This document shows, piece by piece, positions 61,401-64,000 of a DNA stretch of 64,000 bases. Under the pieces are notes generated by a model that worked only from the letters and a program-made list of their open reading frames with translations, did no database searches and was not told the origin of the DNA. A program made the position numbers and the translations under genes. The stretch comes from Azovibrio restrictus (lineage in GTDB: Bacteria > Bacteroidota > Bacteroidia > Chitinophagales > Chitinophagaceae), in assembly GCA_029255605.1 (NCBI GenBank), contig JANLJF010000016.1, positions 39,834 through 103,833 on the forward strand, read 5' to 3'. Every line of letters begins with the position of its first letter. Position 1 is the first letter of the stretch.

Positions 61401-64000
61401 AGTATCGTAGGTTGCGTACTGAATGTACCAAATTCTACCAACTACTATCACCAGAATATATATGCCAGTGTTGGTTCCACCAATGATGGTATTGTTATCA
61501 TGAACAATGAAATTAATAACGGCTATTTTGGTATTTATTGGAATGGTAATTCCTCTGGCGGTACAAGGAACATAAATGTGTCGGGGAATACTTTCAATAA
61601 TTTCTACTATTACGGTACATATTTCTATTATGTTAGCGGTTGGAAGTACAACAATAATGTACTGAATGCAAGGAGTACTGCAGGTTATGGTATGACTATG
61701 TATAACTACCATACACCTACTGTGCCACAACCGTTTGAATGTAATGGCAATAAGATTCATGGTATAAACCCAAGCTATGGTGCGGCCCTGTACATTTACT
61801 ATCCTCATGGCTATTTGTCTAGTACGCTGGCCACAAAGTCTAAAATGACCAACAACGTTATAACAGTTGTTGGTAGCAGCTATTCTTATGCTGGTATCTA
61901 TATTTACTATCCATCAAATGCGGATTTTCTGAATAATAGTGTAAGCCATACTAATACAAATACGAGTGGCTATGCAGCATACATTTATGCAAGCTATTCT
62001 CCGTACAATAACAACAGTGTCAGGAATAATGCCTTTATAAATACAGGTGGCGGACCTGCATTGTATTACTATGCACCTTCAGGTACCGGTAATACAAGTG
62101 ATTACAACAATCTGTATGCAAGTGGCTCTATACTGGCCCAGATCAATGGTACAAACTATGCGAACTATCCAGCTATGAGAGCCGGCGTAGCATCACTGGG
62201 CTATGATCAGAATTCAATATCTTATAACGCCGGGTTTACGAATGCTAATACCGACTTGACACCCGATCCAACAAACCCTGCCTCTTGGTCTTTGAATGGT
62301 CGTGCACAACAGTCTACCGTTACCTCGACGGATATAAATGGTAACAATCGTCCTACAACACTGGCTGCTGGTGTTCCTGATATCGGTGCTTATGAATTTG
62401 AACCAACAGTAGCACCTCCTGCGGCCGTAGCTACACCTGCTACTGCAGCACCCGGTGTAACACAGGTATTTACTTTTGGCGGACAACCTGTTGCTACTGT
62501 AAAATGGAATACAGCATTGGCGCTTACAACTCCGCTTACTATACGTCAGTATAGCGGCCGTATCCCGCCGGCAAACTTTACTACAATAAGCGGTGGTACA
62601 CATCAGTATTTTTATACCGATTTTATACCATCAGCTATAGGTACTACTTATGATTTTGACCTGACATTAAACTATATGGATATCTGGATGGGTACTATCG
62701 CCAGCGAGTCTGGTTTGAAACTGGCTCACAAGCATGCATCCACTCCATGGATATCTTATAATGCTGCTAACAGTAGCACCAATGCTACAAGCAATACCAT
62801 ACAGGCAAATGGTGTTACCACCTTTGGTACATTTACCGGTATTCCTGATGGCGTTAACTTCAGTGCTTTACTGGTACCTGCTGGTGGTAAGTCTTATATC
62901 TGTACGGGCGATACAGTATTGCTGTTAGCCAGTCCGGTATCCGGTGGTTCTACTACCTATATTTATGAGTGGTTCAGGAATGGGGTATTAATACCCGGTG
63001 CTGCTACCAATACATACCCTGCTACTTTGGGTGGCGACTATACTGTAAAAATTACCGGTACCCAGTCTTCTACATCCATACCTGTAGGTGTAGTTGTAAC
63101 AGCTCCGCCAATGGCAACTGTTGGGGCAAGCGGTGCGCTTACTTATTGCAACGGCAGCCAACTGCAGTTATCAGCTTCAAGCCCTTCGGGCATTCTAAGC
63201 TATCAATGGCAGCTTAATGGTACGAATATACCGGGCGCTACCAGCCAAACTTACGATGTAACAACAGCCGGTACTTATAATCTGATAGTTACAAACATCG
63301 GTTGTTCAGATACATCGACTGCAACGATAGTAAATGCTGGTCCTATTAATGTGAACCTGGGGGCTGATATCACAGGTTGTGAAATCAAAAACCAACCTTA
63401 CATACTGGATGCCGGTTATCCTGGTGCTAAATATCTGTGGAGCACCGGCGATACGACCCAAACTATCCAGATATACAAAGGAAGTGGTACTTACAGTGTA
63501 TTTGTAGATGCAGGCCCAAGCTGTCAAGGTTCAGATGCAATTAATGTAACCATTAATCCGCTGCCAACAGCTACAGGTATCAGCTACATCCGTACAAATA
63601 ATACATACATATTTAACGTTGCAGGTGCACAAAATGTAACGAAAGTATTATGGATATTTAGCGATGGTACTACACACACTGCCAATACCGTAACTAAAAC
63701 TTACGATGGCAACCTGGTAGCTAAACTGGTTATCTACAATGATTGTGGTACAGATACGCTGCAAAGTGTGCAATGGGCAACCAACGTAACCACTACAGAA
63801 AATGTTGAACTGGAAGCCAGCTTGTATCCAAACCCTGCCAGCGAGCAAACATTGCTTAGTGTTGCGGGTGCTAAAATTGAGGATGTAACGATCCTGAATA
63901 ACCTTGGACAAGTGGTTTATCGCACTGTGTTGACCGAAAAGGCCGGCAAAGTAGAGCTTCCTGTAAGCAGTTTTGCAAGTGGCCGTTACATAGTACGTGC
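58434..64000 (+). CDS. Giant secreted T9SS-type surface protein with two right-handed beta-helix modules (3'-truncated by the window end)
   Basis: Own translation from ATG 58434: MKHFNKLKKALLIVCLMLFGGFSAFAQPLSGTYTIGGTTPSYASLSAAITALNNNGVSGPVTFNIRSGSY…; second copy LNGTYTVGGTSPDFATVQQAVDDLNALGVCGPVVFNIRPGTY; T9SS CTD LEASLYPNPASEQTLLSV. No in-frame stop noticed; the ORF track lists none in this frame here. Confidence 0.9.
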   Translation, partial: MKHFNKLKKALLIVCLMLFGGFSAFAQPLSGTYTIGGTTPSYASLSAAITALNNNGVSGPVTFNIRSGSYSGTGWQGTINSITGASASNTVTFQPESGPGTVTIATAGTSTSNNFIFKLDNANYITIKDLTLSNTGTTYGTDVQFAGSASYNTVDNCTLTGNTSTSTSMYKSRVFASGNTGGYNTISNNTFPAGCSWGVYYSSSSSTRPTNNVISGNTITPYYGSVYAYYNNDIKIRNNTVSKTTTGSYQGFNLTYCDSAVEISGNTVTLTGVGGTTYGIYLNYCNGSAGKRQIIANNTFSSTSTSTTYGVYISYSYFDSLYGNSFILNGTSTMYAGYFNYSGDYIILNNTFNAISSASSVTGGLFIYMHYSKGLTKNGIIGNNKIYSKNVSSTCYGLYCVYPDNVKIYNNAIITTNTGSSCYTVYSMYAWGPVQFLNNTIYNNSSSTSTANYTMYTYTYDYYGGTFELYNNIIAKSSSNGRFLGWGAPNLADWYKSDYNNIYTPAPGTAWNYNPYSGALTTGTLNTWKSSFGLDKNSLSYPPAFISPSTGDLSPDVASPDVWSMHGRGTHITGNDKDINGNARPIVPGLGVPDLGAYEFTPNAGVLPPLCTVTPAAPVAGGTQVYTFGLDSVASITWDAAATVPATAPDCRQYSGVQPPSITTLNPTYMYFYTDIQSSTSADYNANIYYKDPWIGTIASDMVLHLAKKDGANPWVGYPITISGANTVRNYIYSPTTPKLNTYGWYTGIDVADNAGVDSIVTPKGFFCAGTYPVTVRIKNNGNNPLNSVKIHWQLNGGPVTTINYTTTIPVNTGVPNSNAANIFLANVTFNTAANVFKVWTSDPNGVLDVIPADDTLNISLRAALNGTYTVGGTSPDFATVQQAVDDLNALGVCGPVVFNIRPGTYTNTKALTIGNFIGSSAANRVVFQSENGSASSVAINWAGGSSTGNAHALRFADGSYITIKNVTINSTGASYAYTLSFTGNSSYDSIVGCVLNVPNSTNYYHQNIYASVGSTNDGIVIMNNEINNGYFGIYWNGNSSGGTRNINVSGNTFNNFYYYGTYFYYVSGWKYNNNVLNARSTAGYGMTMYNYHTPTVPQPFECNGNKIHGINPSYGAALYIYYPHGYLSSTLATKSKMTNNVITVVGSSYSYAGIYIYYPSNADFLNNSVSHTNTNTSGYAAYIYASYSPYNNNSVRNNAFINTGGGPALYYYAPSGTGNTSDYNNLYASGSILAQINGTNYANYPAMRAGVASLGYDQNSISYNAGFTNANTDLTPDPTNPASWSLNGRAQQSTVTSTDINGNNRPTTLAAGVPDIGAYEFEPTVAPPAAVATPATAAPGVTQVFTFGGQPVATVKWNTALALTTPLTIRQYSGRIPPANFTTISGGTHQYFYTDFIPSAIGTTYDFDLTLNYMDIWMGTIASESGLKLAHKHASTPWISYNAANSSTNATSNTIQANGVTTFGTFTGIPDGVNFSALLVPAGGKSYICTGDTVLLLASPVSGGSTTYIYEWFRNGVLIPGAATNTYPATLGGDYTVKITGTQSSTSIPVGVVVTAPPMATVGASGALTYCNGSQLQLSASSPSGILSYQWQLNGTNIPGATSQTYDVTTAGTYNLIVTNIGCSDTSTATIVNAGPINVNLGADITGCEIKNQPYILDAGYPGAKYLWSTGDTTQTIQIYKGSGTYSVFVDAGPSCQGSDAINVTINPLPTATGISYIRTNNTYIFNVAGAQNVTKVLWIFSDGTTHTANTVTKTYDGNLVAKLVIYNDCGTDTLQSVQWATNVTTTENVELEASLYPNPASEQTLLSVAGAKIEDVTILNNLGQVVYRTVLTEKAGKVELPVSSFASGRYIVR

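Noticed and set aside
60396-62603. Minus-strand ORFs (137, 65, 145, 129 aa) and small plus-strand ORFs near 62.7-63.2 kb
   Set aside because: All overlap the continuous frame of the giant beta-helix protein that starts at 58434.

Overview
The window is chromosomal DNA from a Bacteroidetes bacterium, probably Chitinophagaceae-like. The evidence is T9SS C-terminal sorting domains, TAnnTTTG promoter boxes, split ATP synthase operons, DPP III, HmuY and DUF4369/TlpA proteins. It is gene-dense and mostly housekeeping: greA, pyrH, gcvT, pckA, atpBEFHA, atpDC, lon, grpE-dnaJ, rpsF-rpsR-rplI, panD and ppk-ppx. I found no transposase, prophage, CRISPR array, tRNA or rRNA. The most interesting regions are: (1) a minus-strand cluster at 4563-9518 (SRPBCC protein, MerR/B12-binding CarH/LitR-like regulator, ECF sigma factor, crtI, crtB, idi) that looks like a B12-photoreceptor-controlled carotenoid system, with a perfect inverted repeat TGTTTAACT-N13-AGTTAAACA in front of the sigma gene; (2) a 40-bp perfect palindrome covering the start codon of a blaI-like repressor next to a BlaR1-like M56 peptidase; (3) a giant duplicated beta-helix T9SS surface protein (58434 to beyond the window end, missing from the supplied ORF track), preceded by 21-22-bp iterons; (4) ATP synthase operons interrupted by intergenic repeats, with no atpG in the window. 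All family calls are from reading the sequence by eye; no searches were run.
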